From Streptomyces sp. PsTaAH-137 (lineage in GTDB: Bacteria > Actinomycetota > Actinomycetes > Streptomycetales > Streptomycetaceae), in NCBI RefSeq assembly GCF_003259365.1, contig NZ_QLLY01000006.1, forward strand, positions 436,851-500,850: a stretch of 64,000 nucleotides of DNA, given 5' to 3'. The position numbers and the translations under genes were made by a program. The notes below the pieces were generated by a model that saw nothing but the letters and a program-made list of their open reading frames with translations, had not been told where the DNA came from and made no database searches. Shown here in pieces: positions 24,937 through 34,096 of this stretch; the first letter of the stretch is position 1, and every line of letters begins with the position of its first letter.

Positions 24937-25274
24937 TCCGCCCGCACCCGGACCGCACCCGGGGGACGCACGACATCAGGAGTTAACGCACGCGCCGCCC
25001 TATGCCCTGGCATGGCTGCGCGTGTTCGAGGGAATAACCCTCCCAGGTCGGTGTCCGCACCAAGGACACCGCATCTCAGCGGGCGGCACGGGGCCGCCCG
25101 CCCGGGAGGCCCTTTGCACCAGGACGACCGCACACGAACCCGTGCGGATGACGACTTGGAGGGCCGGCTCTCGGCCCGCTGCGCGGGGCCGACGACCGGC
25201 AGCCTTCGCCGGTACCCCCGGCCCAGAAACTCCTCCGTCGCTCCCCGACCTCATCCGAGGGGGTACGTCCTTCC
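24937..25274 (+). other. Long untranslated gap between uppS and phoH
   Basis: 338 bases without a convincing gene. It contains GC-rich inverted segments (for example CGGGCGGC/GCCGCCCG around 25080-25100) and may form the 5' leader of the downstream PIN-PhoH gene. I see no known riboswitch. Confidence 0.4.
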
Positions 25275-26600
25275 GTGGTGACCAGCAACAAGCGCCTGCG
25301 TAAAGCCGAACGGCGCACTTATGTTCTCGACACCAGCGTCCTGCTGGCCGATCCCAATGCCATGACCCGGTTCGACGAGCACGAAGTCGTGCTGCCGATC
25401 GTCGTGGTCACGGAGTTGGAGGCCAAGAGGCACCATCCCGAGCTCGGTTACTTCGCCCGGCAGGCCCTGCGCCTGCTGGACGACTACCGGGTTCGCTACG
25501 GACGCCTGGACGCCCCGATCCCCACCGGAGACCTGGGCGGCACGCTGCGCGTCGAGCTCAACCACTCCGACCCCGCCGTCCTCCCTGCGGGCTACCGCCT
25601 GGGTGACAACGATTCCCGGATCCTGGCAGTGGCCCGCAATCTGCAGGCCGAGGGATTCGACGTCACGGTCGTGTCGAAGGATCTCCCGCTCCGGATCAAG
25701 GCGTCGTCGGTCGGCCTCCTCGCCGAGGAGTACCGCGCCGAACTCGCCATCACCGACTCCGGTTTCACCGGAATGTCCGAACTGACCCTCTCCGGCGAGC
25801 AGGTCGACCTGCTCTTCGAGGAGGAGACGCTCTACGTTCCCGAGGCCGCCGACCTCCCCGTGCACACGGGCCTGACGATCCACTCCGAGCGCGGCAAGGC
25901 CCTCGGCCGGGTCACGCCGGAGGGCAACGTCCGGGTGGTGCGCGGCGACCGGGAGGCCTTCGGGCTCAAGGGGCGCAGCGCCGAGCAGCGGATCGCGCTC
26001 GATCTGCTCCTCGACCCGGACGTCGGCATCGTCTCCATGGGCGGCCGGGCCGGCACCGGCAAGTCGGCGCTCGCCCTCTGCGCGGGCCTGGAGGCCGTCC
26101 TGGAGCGGCGCCAGCACAAGAAGGTGATGGTCTTCCGTCCGCTGTACGCGGTCGGCGGCCAGGAACTCGGCTATCTGCCCGGCAGCGAGGCCGACAAGAT
26201 GGGGCCGTGGGCGCAGGCCGTCTTCGACACCCTCTCGGCCGTGACGAGCCGGGACGTGATCGAGGAGATCACGGCCCGCGGGATGCTGGAGGTCCTTCCG
26301 CTCACCCACATCCGCGGCCGCTCGCTGCACGACGCGTTCGTGATCGTGGACGAGGCCCAGTCCCTGGAGCGCAATGTCCTGCTGACGGTGCTCTCCCGCA
26401 TCGGGGCCAACTCGCGTGTCGTCCTCACCCACGACGTCGCCCAGCGCGACAACCTGAGGGTCGGCCGGTACGACGGTGTGGTCGCCGTCGTCGAGAAGCT
26501 GAAGGGGCATCCGCTGTTCGCCCACGTCACGCTGACGCGCTCGGAGCGGTCGCAGATCGCGGCGCTGGTGACCGAAATGCTGGAGGACGTCCAGATTTAA
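25275..26600 (+). CDS. PIN domain-PhoH ATPase (PhoH2-type)
   Basis: 441 residues. The N-terminal PIN RNase domain (~12-150) has the acidic residues in TYVLDTSVLLADP and GDNDSRILAVA. The C-terminal PhoH helicase/ATPase (~235-441) has Walker A GGRAGTGKSALAL and Walker B FVIVDEAQSLERN, plus the SRIGANSRVVLTHD motif. PhoH2 proteins couple RNA unwinding to cleavage. Usually stand-alone in Streptomyces, as here. Two adjacent GTG codons (25275, 25278) could start it. Confidence 0.92.
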   Translation: MVTSNKRLRKAERRTYVLDTSVLLADPNAMTRFDEHEVVLPIVVVTELEAKRHHPELGYFARQALRLLDDYRVRYGRLDAPIPTGDLGGTLRVELNHSDPAVLPAGYRLGDNDSRILAVARNLQAEGFDVTVVSKDLPLRIKASSVGLLAEEYRAELAITDSGFTGMSELTLSGEQVDLLFEEETLYVPEAADLPVHTGLTIHSERGKALGRVTPEGNVRVVRGDREAFGLKGRSAEQRIALDLLLDPDVGIVSMGGRAGTGKSALALCAGLEAVLERRQHKKVMVFRPLYAVGGQELGYLPGSEADKMGPWAQAVFDTLSAVTSRDVIEEITARGMLEVLPLTHIRGRSLHDAFVIVDEAQSLERNVLLTVLSRIGANSRVVLTHDVAQRDNLRVGRYDGVVAVVEKLKGHPLFAHVTLTRSERSQIAALVTEMLEDVQI

Positions 26601-26631
26601 AGCAGTTGGACCCGAAAGGGTGCTCGGCAGG

Positions 26632-26669
26632 CGCCGCCCGGAGAAGCCAGAGAGCTTAGCCGGGCGGCG
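26632..26669 (+). terminator. Terminator after the PIN-PhoH gene
   Basis: CGCCGCCCGG pairs with CCGGGCGGCG across an 18-base loop that itself holds AGC/GCT, followed by TCTGTGTG. Confidence 0.7.
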
Positions 26670-27021
26670 TCTGTGTGCGCGGGCGTTTCCTGAATTCCCC
26701 TGCGCCAAACGGGGTGTGAGCTTTCCCACGCAACGCAGAATTGCCTTGCGGCGTCCGAATACGGCAGAGTCACGGTCCTGTCAGGCCCCGCATACGACAC
26801 TTGCGTACCCCCAGCGGTACAGAACCACCGCAGTACCAGCTGCACCTTGAACTCCATAACGGCCGTCGTATGCCGCCCGCGCACCACGCGGCGCTCCCCG
26901 CAAAGGAGTTGCCCACCGGGCCCGTGCCTCCCGTGACCCCGCAGTTGGGAGGCCAGCGTTCAGGGGCACGATTGCGTCCGCGACGGTCACACTCAAGCGG
27001 GCGATGCTGGAAGGAAACCGT
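26670..27021 (+). other. Gene-free upstream region of the SLT-domain gene
   Basis: About 350 bases, noticeably A/T-richer between 26690 and 26860, so promoter(s) are likely there. I looked for the ydaO/c-di-AMP riboswitch often found before streptomycete wall hydrolases and did not see its conserved GGGTGAA-type core. Confidence 0.45.
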
Positions 27022-27729
27022 GTGAGCCGGATTTCGGTCCGGGGATTCGCAGTGGCTTCGGCCACCGCGGTCACCACTGTCGGCGCCGTCGTGGGTGTTG
27101 CCTCGGGCAGCACCGCTCAGCCTGCTGAGGCTGAGGCCACGGCGAGCGACGCGACCCTCCTCGCCGACATACCCGCGGGCCAGCAGGCCCAGGTTCAGAC
27201 CTCGTCCCTCGAGCAGCAGGCTCAGACGCAGGCCATCGCCGCGGACAACGCTGCGCAGAAGACCGCGGAGGAGGCGGCCCGCAAGAAGGCCGCCGACGAC
27301 GCCGTCGCGAAGCAGCAGGCCGCGCAGGACGCGAAGGAGAAGGCCGAGAAGGAGGCCAAGGAGCGCGAGGAGGCCAAGAAGGCCGCCAGCCGCTCCGAGA
27401 CCCGCGACGCCTCCAGCTTCAGCACGCAGTCCTCGTACTCGGTCGCACAGATCCAGGCGATGGCGCGTCAGATGGTGCCGTCCGGCCAGTTCCAGTGCTT
27501 CAGCAACATCGTGAACCACGAGTCGAGCTGGAACTACCGCGCGACCAACGCCTCGTCGGGCGCCTACGGTCTCTTCCAGGCACTGCCCGCCTCCAAGTAC
27601 TCCTCGGCGGGCGCCGACTGGCAGACCAACCCGGCCACGCAGATCAAGTGGGGCCTGAACTACATGAACGACCGTTACGGCAGCCCCTGTGACGCCTGGT
27701 CCTTCTGGCAGGCCAACAGCTGGTACTAG
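27022..27729 (+). CDS. Secreted transglycosylase SLT-domain protein
   Basis: 235 residues. Signal peptide (VSRISVRGFAVASATAVTTVGAVVGVASG), a long Ala/Lys/Glu coiled-coil segment (~60-130), then a compact SLT-like catalytic domain: NIVNHESSWNYRATNASSGAYGLFQALPASKY with the Glu of HESSW, and WGLNYMNDRYGSPCDAW. Probably cleaves peptidoglycan. It resembles resuscitation-associated wall hydrolases. GTG 27022 follows GGAAGGA; an upstream ATG at 27004 would place the ribosome site inside the gene. Confidence 0.88.
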   Translation: MSRISVRGFAVASATAVTTVGAVVGVASGSTAQPAEAEATASDATLLADIPAGQQAQVQTSSLEQQAQTQAIAADNAAQKTAEEAARKKAADDAVAKQQAAQDAKEKAEKEAKEREEAKKAASRSETRDASSFSTQSSYSVAQIQAMARQMVPSGQFQCFSNIVNHESSWNYRATNASSGAYGLFQALPASKYSSAGADWQTNPATQIKWGLNYMNDRYGSPCDAWSFWQANSWY

Positions 27730-27756
27730 AACGCGATCGCGTGCGCGTTCAACCTT

Positions 27757-27794
27757 CCGGAGCCCCTCACCGTCCTTACGGTGAGGGGCTCCGG
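27757..27794 (+). terminator. Strong terminator after the SLT gene
   Basis: 17-bp perfect stem CCGGAGCCCCTCACCGT / ACGGTGAGGGGCTCCGG with a CCTT loop. Confidence 0.85.
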
Positions 27795-27889
27795 CCGTAT
27801 CAGGATGTACGGTCGGTGTGAAATGCGCCCCAGGGGGAACTGGGGGTGCTGCCACGGGGACCCCCGCGGGGGAAATCAGAGGACGGATC

Positions 27890-29236
27890 ATGTCGCGAGT
27901 TCCAGGCTGGCTCGGCCGGGTAGGGGCCGGAATCAGCAAGGTCGGTGAGCGCCTGGACGAGCGCAGGGCCGAGGCCGAGCGGGACGGGGACGACCCGGCG
28001 CCGCGCCGCAGCCCCACGCCTCCCGAGGAGGTCGACGGGACGTCGGGCGACCAGGTTCCCGCACCGCCGGCGTACGCGCCCGCCGTGACGGCGCGTCCCG
28101 AGCCCGTGGCCGCCGTGCCCTGGGGGCTGCGGGTCGCCGCCGAGGCGGGGTGGCGGCTGCTGGTCCTCGCGGGCGCGGTCTGGATCCTGATGAAGGTCAT
28201 CAGCTCCGTGCAGTTGGTGGTGTTCGCGTTCGTCGCGGCGCTGCTCATCACGGCGCTGCTCCAGCCGACCGTGGCCCGGCTGCGCCGGCACGGGGTGCCG
28301 CGCGGGCTCGCGACGGCGCTCACCGCGATCCTCGGCTTCGTCATCATGGGGCTCGTCGGCTGGTTCGTGGTCTGGCAGGTCCAGGAGAACATCGACACGC
28401 TCTCCGATCAGGTCCAGGACGGCATCGACGAGTTGCGCAAGTGGCTGCTCAACAGCCCCTTCCACGTCACCGAGGACCAGATCAACGACATCGCCAAGCA
28501 ACTGCGCGACGCGATCGGCGCGAACACGAACGCGATCACCACCGCCGGTCTGGAGGGCGTCACCGTCATCGTCGAGGCGATGACCGGCATCCTCCTGGCG
28601 ATGTTCTCGACGCTGTTCCTGCTCTACGACGGCAAGCGCATCTGGGAGTGGACCCTCAAGCTCGTTCCCGCGCAGGCCCGGCCGGGGATCGCGGGGGCGG
28701 GGCCGCGGGCCTGGCGCACGCTCACCGCGTATGTCCGCGGGACCGTCATAGTCGCCCTCATCGACGCCATCTTCATCGGCCTCGGCATCTTCTTCCTCGG
28801 GGTTCCGATGGCGGTGCCGCTCGCCGTCTTCATCTTCCTGTTCGCGTTCATCCCGCTCGTCGGCGCCGTGGTCTCCGGTGCGCTCGCCGTCGTCGTCGCG
28901 CTGGTCACGCAGGGCGTGTTCACCGCCGTGATGGTGCTGGTCGTCGTGCTCGCCGTGCAGCAGATCGAGGGGCACATCCTCCAGCCGTTCATCCTCGGCC
29001 GTGCCGTCCGGGTCCATCCGCTGGCCGTCGTGCTCGCCGTCGCCACCGGCAGCATGGTGTCCGGCATCGGGGGCGCCGTGGTGGCCGTCCCGCTGGTCGC
29101 CGTCACCAACACCGTCGTCGGCTATCTCCGCAGCTGGTCCCAGGAAGCCTCCCTCCGCCACTCCCCGTCCCCCCACGGCGCCACAGCCACCCCGGTGGCC
29201 CCGGTCTCCCCACCATCGGACACCCCCACCAACTGA
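27890..29236 (+). CDS. AI-2E family transporter (TerC-unrelated, PurR/YdiK-like permease)
   Basis: 448 residues. A ~80-residue charged, Pro-rich cytoplasmic N-terminus precedes about 8 membrane segments of the AI-2E/UPF0118 family. The conserved C-terminal motifs IEGHILQPFILGRAVRVHPLAVVLAV and GIGGAVVAVPLVAV are present. The tail is Pro/Ser/Thr-rich. Family members export AI-2 or act as Na+/H+ antiporters; the substrate here is unknown. ATG 27890 follows AGAGGACGG. Confidence 0.88.
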   Translation: MSRVPGWLGRVGAGISKVGERLDERRAEAERDGDDPAPRRSPTPPEEVDGTSGDQVPAPPAYAPAVTARPEPVAAVPWGLRVAAEAGWRLLVLAGAVWILMKVISSVQLVVFAFVAALLITALLQPTVARLRRHGVPRGLATALTAILGFVIMGLVGWFVVWQVQENIDTLSDQVQDGIDELRKWLLNSPFHVTEDQINDIAKQLRDAIGANTNAITTAGLEGVTVIVEAMTGILLAMFSTLFLLYDGKRIWEWTLKLVPAQARPGIAGAGPRAWRTLTAYVRGTVIVALIDAIFIGLGIFFLGVPMAVPLAVFIFLFAFIPLVGAVVSGALAVVVALVTQGVFTAVMVLVVVLAVQQIEGHILQPFILGRAVRVHPLAVVLAVATGSMVSGIGGAVVAVPLVAVTNTVVGYLRSWSQEASLRHSPSPHGATATPVAPVSPPSDTPTN

Positions 29237-29284
29237 GCACACCGCCCCGGCCCCTGGGCAGTCCTCCGAGCGCGCCACCGTGGT

Positions 29285-29426
29285 GGCCGGCCGCGCAGTT
29301 CCCCGCGCCCCTGAGATGCGCACTTCGTGCGCCATCTCATCAAGAGAGGCGCCCCCGCGGCCTCTAGGGGAGGCGGCGCGAAGCGCCTGCCTCAGGGGCG
29401 CGGGGAACTGCGCGAGAAGCGGCCAC
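29285..29426. repeat. Dispersed GC-rich inverted repeat, copy 4 (two full arms)
   Basis: Left arm core GCGCAGTTCCCCGCGCCCCTGA (29295-29316) and right arm TCAGGGGCGCGGGGAACTGCGCG (29392-29414) are reverse complements about 75 bases apart, so the transcript could form a long hairpin. Between them lies a second small hairpin with GCGCACTTCGTGCGC. Sits between the AI-2E gene and ahpD (convergent), so it may act as a terminator. Confidence 0.85.
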
Positions 29427-29502
29427 CGGTGCGCACGCGGCGACGAGACGCAAAAGGTCGGCCCCGGCACAGATACGTGCCGGGGCCGACCCATGGACCC
29501 GC

Positions 29503-30033
29503 TTACGCCAGGATGGCTTCCGCGTCGAGCGTGACCGCCACCGCCTGAATCACAGAAGCGATCTTGAACGCCTCCTGCACGACCTCCCGGTCGACCCCGG
29601 CCTTGCGCAGCACCTGCTCGTGCGAGTCGAGGCACATCCCGCAGCCGTTGATCGCGGAGACCGCGAACGACCACAGCTCGAAGTCGACCTTGTCGACCCC
29701 GGGGTTGCCGATGACGTTCATCCGCAGACCGGCGCGCATCGTCCCGTACTCGTCGTCCGAGAGCAGGTGACGCGTGCGGTAGAAGACGTTGTTCATCGAC
29801 ATGACGGCGGCAGCCGACTTCGCGGCCTTGAACGCCTCCGGCGACAGATTCGCCTCGGCCTCCGGCGCCAGCTCGCGCAGCACGTGCGGCGAGCGGGACG
29901 CGATGGCGGTCGCCAGGACCGTGCCCCACAGCTGCTGCTGCGGCAGGTCCGAGTTGCCGATGACCGAGCCCAGGTTGAGCTTCAGGTCCTTCGCGTAGTC
30001 CGGTATGGCGGACTTCAGTTCGTCGAGAGCCAT
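29503..30033 (-). CDS. ahpD: Alkyl hydroperoxide reductase AhpD
   Basis: 176-residue carboxymuconolactone-decarboxylase-fold peroxidase. The redox centre NGCGMCLDSHEQVLRKAG carries the CxxC and the catalytic His of AhpD. In actinobacteria AhpD reduces the peroxiredoxin AhpC. It follows ahpC by 21 bases in one operon, controlled by the divergent oxyR. Confidence 0.93.
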   Translation of the reverse strand: MALDELKSAIPDYAKDLKLNLGSVIGNSDLPQQQLWGTVLATAIASRSPHVLRELAPEAEANLSPEAFKAAKSAAAVMSMNNVFYRTRHLLSDDEYGTMRAGLRMNVIGNPGVDKVDFELWSFAVSAINGCGMCLDSHEQVLRKAGVDREVVQEAFKIASVIQAVAVTLDAEAILA

Positions 30034-30054
30034 GTCAGTACCCCTACCCTTCCG

Positions 30055-30609
30055 TCACTCGCCCGAGAGCAGCGCGACCGGGTCCAGGGTCTCGTCGCCC
30101 TTGCTCCAGTTGCACGGGCAGAGCTCGTCCGTCTGGAGCGCGTCGAGGACCCGCAGGACCTCCTTGGGGTTACGGCCGACGGAGCCGGCGGTCACCATCG
30201 TGAACTGGATCTCGTTGTTCTGGTCGACGATGAAGACGGCACGCTGCGCGAAGCCGTCCTCGCCCTCGATGCCGAGGTCACGCATGAGCTCGTGCTTGGA
30301 GTCGGCCAGCATCGGGAAGGGCAGGTCCGTCAGGTCCGGGTGGTCCTTGCGCCAGGCGTGGTGCACGAACTCGGAGTCGCCGGAGAAGCCGAGGACCTGC
30401 GCGTCACGGTCGGCGAACTCGTCGTTCAGCTTGCCGAAGGCGGCGATCTCGGTGGGGCACACGAAGGTGAAGTCCTTGGGCCACGCGAACACGATCTTCC
30501 ACTTGCCCTCGTAGGTCTTGTGGTTGATCTGCTCGAACTCCTGGCCTTTCTCCAGCGAGACGCAGGCGGTCAGGTCGAACTCGGGGAACTTGTCACCGAC
30601 AGTGAGCAC
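30055..30609 (-). CDS. ahpC: Peroxiredoxin AhpC
   Basis: 184-residue typical 2-Cys peroxiredoxin. Peroxidatic Cys in DFTFVCPTEIAAF, resolving Cys in DELCPCNWSKGDETL (an extra Cys makes CPC, as in mycobacterial AhpC). Reduces H2O2 and organic hydroperoxides. First gene of ahpC-ahpD, divergent from oxyR across 134 bases. Confidence 0.95.
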   Translation of the reverse strand: MLTVGDKFPEFDLTACVSLEKGQEFEQINHKTYEGKWKIVFAWPKDFTFVCPTEIAAFGKLNDEFADRDAQVLGFSGDSEFVHHAWRKDHPDLTDLPFPMLADSKHELMRDLGIEGEDGFAQRAVFIVDQNNEIQFTMVTAGSVGRNPKEVLRVLDALQTDELCPCNWSKGDETLDPVALLSGE

Positions 30610-30743
30610 GCGCTCTCCTTGCAGCTAGAAAGGTCCCTTTTTGAGGGACTTTTCTGTGGGTTGGACTGTGAGCGATCGTGGCACAGAGTGCATTGATTAC
30701 GGAAATAGCTAGACTCGGTCGTGTTGATCGGAGGTGGCTATCA
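30610..30743. promoter_or_regulatory. ahpC/oxyR divergent regulatory region
   Basis: 134 bases, A/T-rich for this genome, with GATTACGGAAATAGCTAGACT around 30696-30716 (ATAG and CTA half-sites like OxyR boxes), and a GGTCCCttttTGAGGGACTT hairpin near 30632. OxyR control is expected from the gene arrangement; the exact site is a guess. Confidence 0.5.
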
Positions 30744-31706
30744 GTGGCCGTCAGCAAGGGGAAGCCCGCGGGTGGGCGGCGCAGGCAGCCGAGCCTCGCG
30801 CAAATGCGGGCGTTCGCGGCGGTCGCGGAGCATCTGCACTTCCGGGACGCCGCAGCGGGGATCGGGATGAGCCAGCCCGCGCTGTCGGGAGCCGTGTCGG
30901 CCCTGGAGGAGGTGCTGGGGGTGACCCTTGTCGAGCGTACGACGAGAAAGGTGCTGCTCTCGCCCGCCGGGGAACGGATCGCGGTGCGGGCGCGCGCCGT
31001 GCTCGACGAGGTCGGGGCGCTGATGGAGGAGGCCGAGTCGGTCCGGGCGCCGTTCACGGGCGCGCTGCGGCTCGGGGTGATCCCGACCGTGGCCCCGTAC
31101 CTGCTGCCGACCGTGCTGCGGCTCGTGCACGAGACGTACCCGGAGCTGGACCTCCAGGTGCACGAGGAGCAGACCTCGTCGCTGGTCGAGGGGCTCGGGG
31201 CCGGACGGCTCGACCTGCTGCTGCTCGCCGTGCCGCTCGGCGTGCCCGGAATCGCCGAACTCCCGCTGTTCGACGAGGACTTCGTGCTCGTCACGCCGCT
31301 CGACCACTGGCTGGGCGGCCGTGAGGGGATTCCGCGCGAGGCGCTGCGCGAACTGAATCTGCTGCTGCTCGACGAGGGGCACTGCCTGCGCGATCAGGCG
31401 CTGGACATCTGCCGGGAGGCGGGCCGTGGTGACGCTCCCGTCACCACGACCGCCGCCGGGCTCGCCACCCTGGTCCAACTCGTCGCCGGCGGGCTCGGGG
31501 TGACGCTTCTTCCCCGTACCGCCGTGGCCGTCGAGACGAGCCGGAGCAGTCAGCTGCTGACCGGGTACTTCGCCGAGCCGGCGCCCACGCGCAGGGTGGC
31601 TCTCGCCATGCGCGCGGGCGCGGCTCGCTCCGCCGAGTACCGGGAGTTGGGGTCGGCCCTGCGGGATGCCCTGCGGGGGCTGCCCGTTCGGATCCTGGGG
31701 GACTGA
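30744..31706 (+). CDS. oxyR: Peroxide sensor OxyR (LysR family)
   Basis: 320 residues. N-terminal LysR helix-turn-helix (LAQMRAFAAVAEHLHFRDAAAGIGMSQPALSGAVSALEE) and a periplasmic-binding-like sensor domain. The two redox cysteines of OxyR are conserved in GHCLRDQALDIC, which separates it from other LysR proteins. GTG 30744 follows GGAGGTGG; an ATG at 30678 lies inside the promoter and is rejected. It activates ahpC-ahpD under H2O2. Confidence 0.93.
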   Translation: MAVSKGKPAGGRRRQPSLAQMRAFAAVAEHLHFRDAAAGIGMSQPALSGAVSALEEVLGVTLVERTTRKVLLSPAGERIAVRARAVLDEVGALMEEAESVRAPFTGALRLGVIPTVAPYLLPTVLRLVHETYPELDLQVHEEQTSSLVEGLGAGRLDLLLLAVPLGVPGIAELPLFDEDFVLVTPLDHWLGGREGIPREALRELNLLLLDEGHCLRDQALDICREAGRGDAPVTTTAAGLATLVQLVAGGLGVTLLPRTAVAVETSRSSQLLTGYFAEPAPTRRVALAMRAGAARSAEYRELGSALRDALRGLPVRILGD

Positions 31707-31737
31707 GGTTCCGCGCGTCCGCCGGGTGCCGGTCGAG

Positions 31738-31777
31738 TGTGGCCGGTCGCGCAGTTCCCCGCGCCCCTTTCGGGGCC
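31738..31777. repeat. Dispersed GC-rich repeat, copy 5
   Basis: GTGTGGCCGGTCGCGCAGTTCC... core followed by CGGGGCC; lies between the convergent oxyR and ABC permease genes and abuts the permease stop. Confidence 0.7.
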
Positions 31778-34096
31778 CTACTCCGTGCGCAGGCCCTCCG
31801 GGCGCATCAGGCGGTACAGCGGCGGCAGGCTCAGCAGGGTGACCGCCGCGATCGCGGCCAGGCCCACGCCCGCCAGCGGCAGGAACGCCAGCCAGTCCGT
31901 CACCGGGGCGCCGACCATGCGGAGCATCAGGGTGCCGAGGGCCAGGCCGCCGCCGACGGCCACCACCATGCCGAGGGCGACCGGGATCGCCGTCTGCCAC
32001 AGGACCGACCAGGCCAGGGTCGAGCGGCGGGTGCCGTAGGCGACGAGGATCGACAACAGGCGCCTGCGGTCGCGGAGTTGCTCGATCTGCGAGACCAGCA
32101 GCGACGCCGCGATCAGCGTCATCGTCAGGGCGGCGGCGGAGAACAGGCCGCGCCGGATCGCCTCGTACTCGTCGTTGAACGCGACCGACCGGAACGCGGA
32201 GACGTTCATCGTCGGGTCGAGCCGGTAGGCGGTGTTGCGGACGTACTCGGCGGCGTCCGGCACGTCCGGGTCGAGCTGGATCTGCGTGCTCACCATCCCG
32301 TTGGTCAGGTCGCGCACGTCGACGGTGGACGGGGTGGCGAGGATGCCGCCGAGGTGCCGGCCGTTCGGGGCGCGCCGGGACGGGACCGTGCGGGCGTCCT
32401 TCGGCACCGTCCAGTGGGCCTTCGTACCGAGGTCGTCGATGACGAGCCGGGCGCCCGGCTTGCCGTCCCTGGTCAGCGTCTCGTCGTCGTCGTTGAAGTC
32501 GGACCCGGTGACCCGGAAGACGTCGCCGTCCTTGCAGGAGGGCAGCTTCGCCAGCTCGCGCAGGGTGCCGCAGGAGCCGACGGTGAGCGGCACGGTGGGC
32601 TGGGCGACGTCGGGGCTCGGCTTCGAGCCGACCGGGGTCATCGAGCTGTCGATGGTGCCGATCACCTTGCGCACGCCCTTGGTCGTCTCCAGCTCCCGCA
32701 CGATGCGCTCGGCCGTGCGGCCGGAGGTGACGTCGGCGTTGGTCCCGATCTGGGCTCGCGTCGTGTCCTGGCCCGTGGACTCGCTGAAGTTCCCGTCGAT
32801 CCCGCCCAGATACATCTGCAGGGCGATGCCGCCCGCCACCGCGATGGTGATCCCGGCGACTGCGCGGCTCGCGCCGGTGCTGTGCAACTGGAGCCTGCGC
32901 ACGGCCAGTTGCCACGGCACCGGGCCGCCGCGCAGCCGGTGCACGACCGCCTCCACCAGCCACGGCAGGACGAGGACCAGGCCGATCAGGGTGAGCGCGA
33001 TGCCGGCGGAGGTCTGGAAGACGCCGAACGAGCCGAGGCTCGACACCGAACCCGTCGTCAGCAGCAGCGCGGCACCGACCACCGGCACCACGAGCCGCCA
33101 CCACAGGCGGCGGGAGCGGGTGCGTCCGCCGCGTACGACACCGAGCGGTTCGATCGTCACCGAGCGCAGCGCGAACACCGTGACCGCGACCGCGGAGACC
33201 GGCACGGCCACCAGGACGAGGACGGCGAGGGCCGGTACGGGCGAGAAGTCGGAGGGGAACCCCGACAGCCGCCAGATCTCCACCACCCCGAGCAACTGCC
33301 GCCCCGCAAGGAAGAGGACGACGCCGACGACGAGACCGAGGAGCGTGCCGAACAGGGCCTCGCCCGCCGCCGTGCGCCGGGTCGTGCGGGCGTCCGCGCC
33401 GACCAGCCGCAGCGCGGCCAGGCGCCGGTCGCGCCGCTCGCCGCCGAACCGGACGGCCGTCGCGATGAAGATGGCGACCGGGACCAGCAGCACGACGCAG
33501 GCCAGCACGATGAGCACGATGAGGCTCGGGTCGAGGGCGGGCCGCTTGTAGCTCATCCCGAAGTGGTCGATGCGGGCGGTGCTCGTCCCGTACTTGAGTG
33601 TGTCGCTGCCCGCGTAGAAGTACAGCTCGAAGGGGGTGTCCAGGCCCGCGTCGCCGATGGTGCCGACGATCCGGTAGGCGTAGCGCTCCTTGAGGAGCTT
33701 GCCCTCGGGGGAGTCGAGGAGCTTCCTCAGGGCAGGCGAGACCACCATCTCGCCGGGGCCCGGCAGTTTGTCGACACCCGGAGGCACCGGCGGGTGCGCG
33801 CCCTCGGGGCGCAGCAACGAGCCGCTGACGAACTCGTCGCGGAAGTCGGACGAGGCGCTGGCGACGATCATCGTGTCGTCGGCGGGCTTGAGGACGTGGT
33901 CGACGCCGACGCCCAACAGGCGGGCGTCGCCGCGCTCGTCGCGCTCGTGCATGAACGTCGGCACCGAGGCCGCGCCGAGCAGCACGGCCACGCCGAGGGC
34001 CACGCCCACGGCGGTGAGCAGGGTGCGGATCCAGCCCTCGCGGCCGCCGGACACGGCGAACCGCATGCCGAGGGCGAGGTCGCGGGCGAAGCTCAT
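31778..34096 (-). CDS. ABC transporter permease, FtsX/MacB type
   Basis: 772 residues: N-terminal membrane helix (TLLTAVGVALGVAVLLGAASV), an extracytoplasmic domain, then FtsX-fold helices (SLIVLIVLACVVLLVPVAIFIATAV to VFALRSVTIEPLGVVRGG), a middle helical pair, a second extracytoplasmic domain and a C-terminal FtsX module. Overlaps the ATPase stop (ATGA). Probably exports a peptide, lipid or drug, or works as a mechanotransmitter; substrate unknown. Confidence 0.88.
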   Translation of the reverse strand: MSFARDLALGMRFAVSGGREGWIRTLLTAVGVALGVAVLLGAASVPTFMHERDERGDARLLGVGVDHVLKPADDTMIVASASSDFRDEFVSGSLLRPEGAHPPVPPGVDKLPGPGEMVVSPALRKLLDSPEGKLLKERYAYRIVGTIGDAGLDTPFELYFYAGSDTLKYGTSTARIDHFGMSYKRPALDPSLIVLIVLACVVLLVPVAIFIATAVRFGGERRDRRLAALRLVGADARTTRRTAAGEALFGTLLGLVVGVVLFLAGRQLLGVVEIWRLSGFPSDFSPVPALAVLVLVAVPVSAVAVTVFALRSVTIEPLGVVRGGRTRSRRLWWRLVVPVVGAALLLTTGSVSSLGSFGVFQTSAGIALTLIGLVLVLPWLVEAVVHRLRGGPVPWQLAVRRLQLHSTGASRAVAGITIAVAGGIALQMYLGGIDGNFSESTGQDTTRAQIGTNADVTSGRTAERIVRELETTKGVRKVIGTIDSSMTPVGSKPSPDVAQPTVPLTVGSCGTLRELAKLPSCKDGDVFRVTGSDFNDDDETLTRDGKPGARLVIDDLGTKAHWTVPKDARTVPSRRAPNGRHLGGILATPSTVDVRDLTNGMVSTQIQLDPDVPDAAEYVRNTAYRLDPTMNVSAFRSVAFNDEYEAIRRGLFSAAALTMTLIAASLLVSQIEQLRDRRRLLSILVAYGTRRSTLAWSVLWQTAIPVALGMVVAVGGGLALGTLMLRMVGAPVTDWLAFLPLAGVGLAAIAAVTLLSLPPLYRLMRPEGLRTE

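Noticed and set aside
24937..25274. Small genes between uppS and phoH
   Set aside because: All frames are short, Arg/Pro-rich and lack ribosome sites and homology-like features.
26670..27021. ydaO/c-di-AMP riboswitch upstream of the SLT gene
   Set aside because: Expected from related genes in Streptomyces, but the conserved riboswitch core sequence could not be found.
30678..30743. Upstream ATG start for oxyR
   Set aside because: It would place 22 codons within the promoter and ahead of a clear GGAGGTGG ribosome site for the GTG at 30744.
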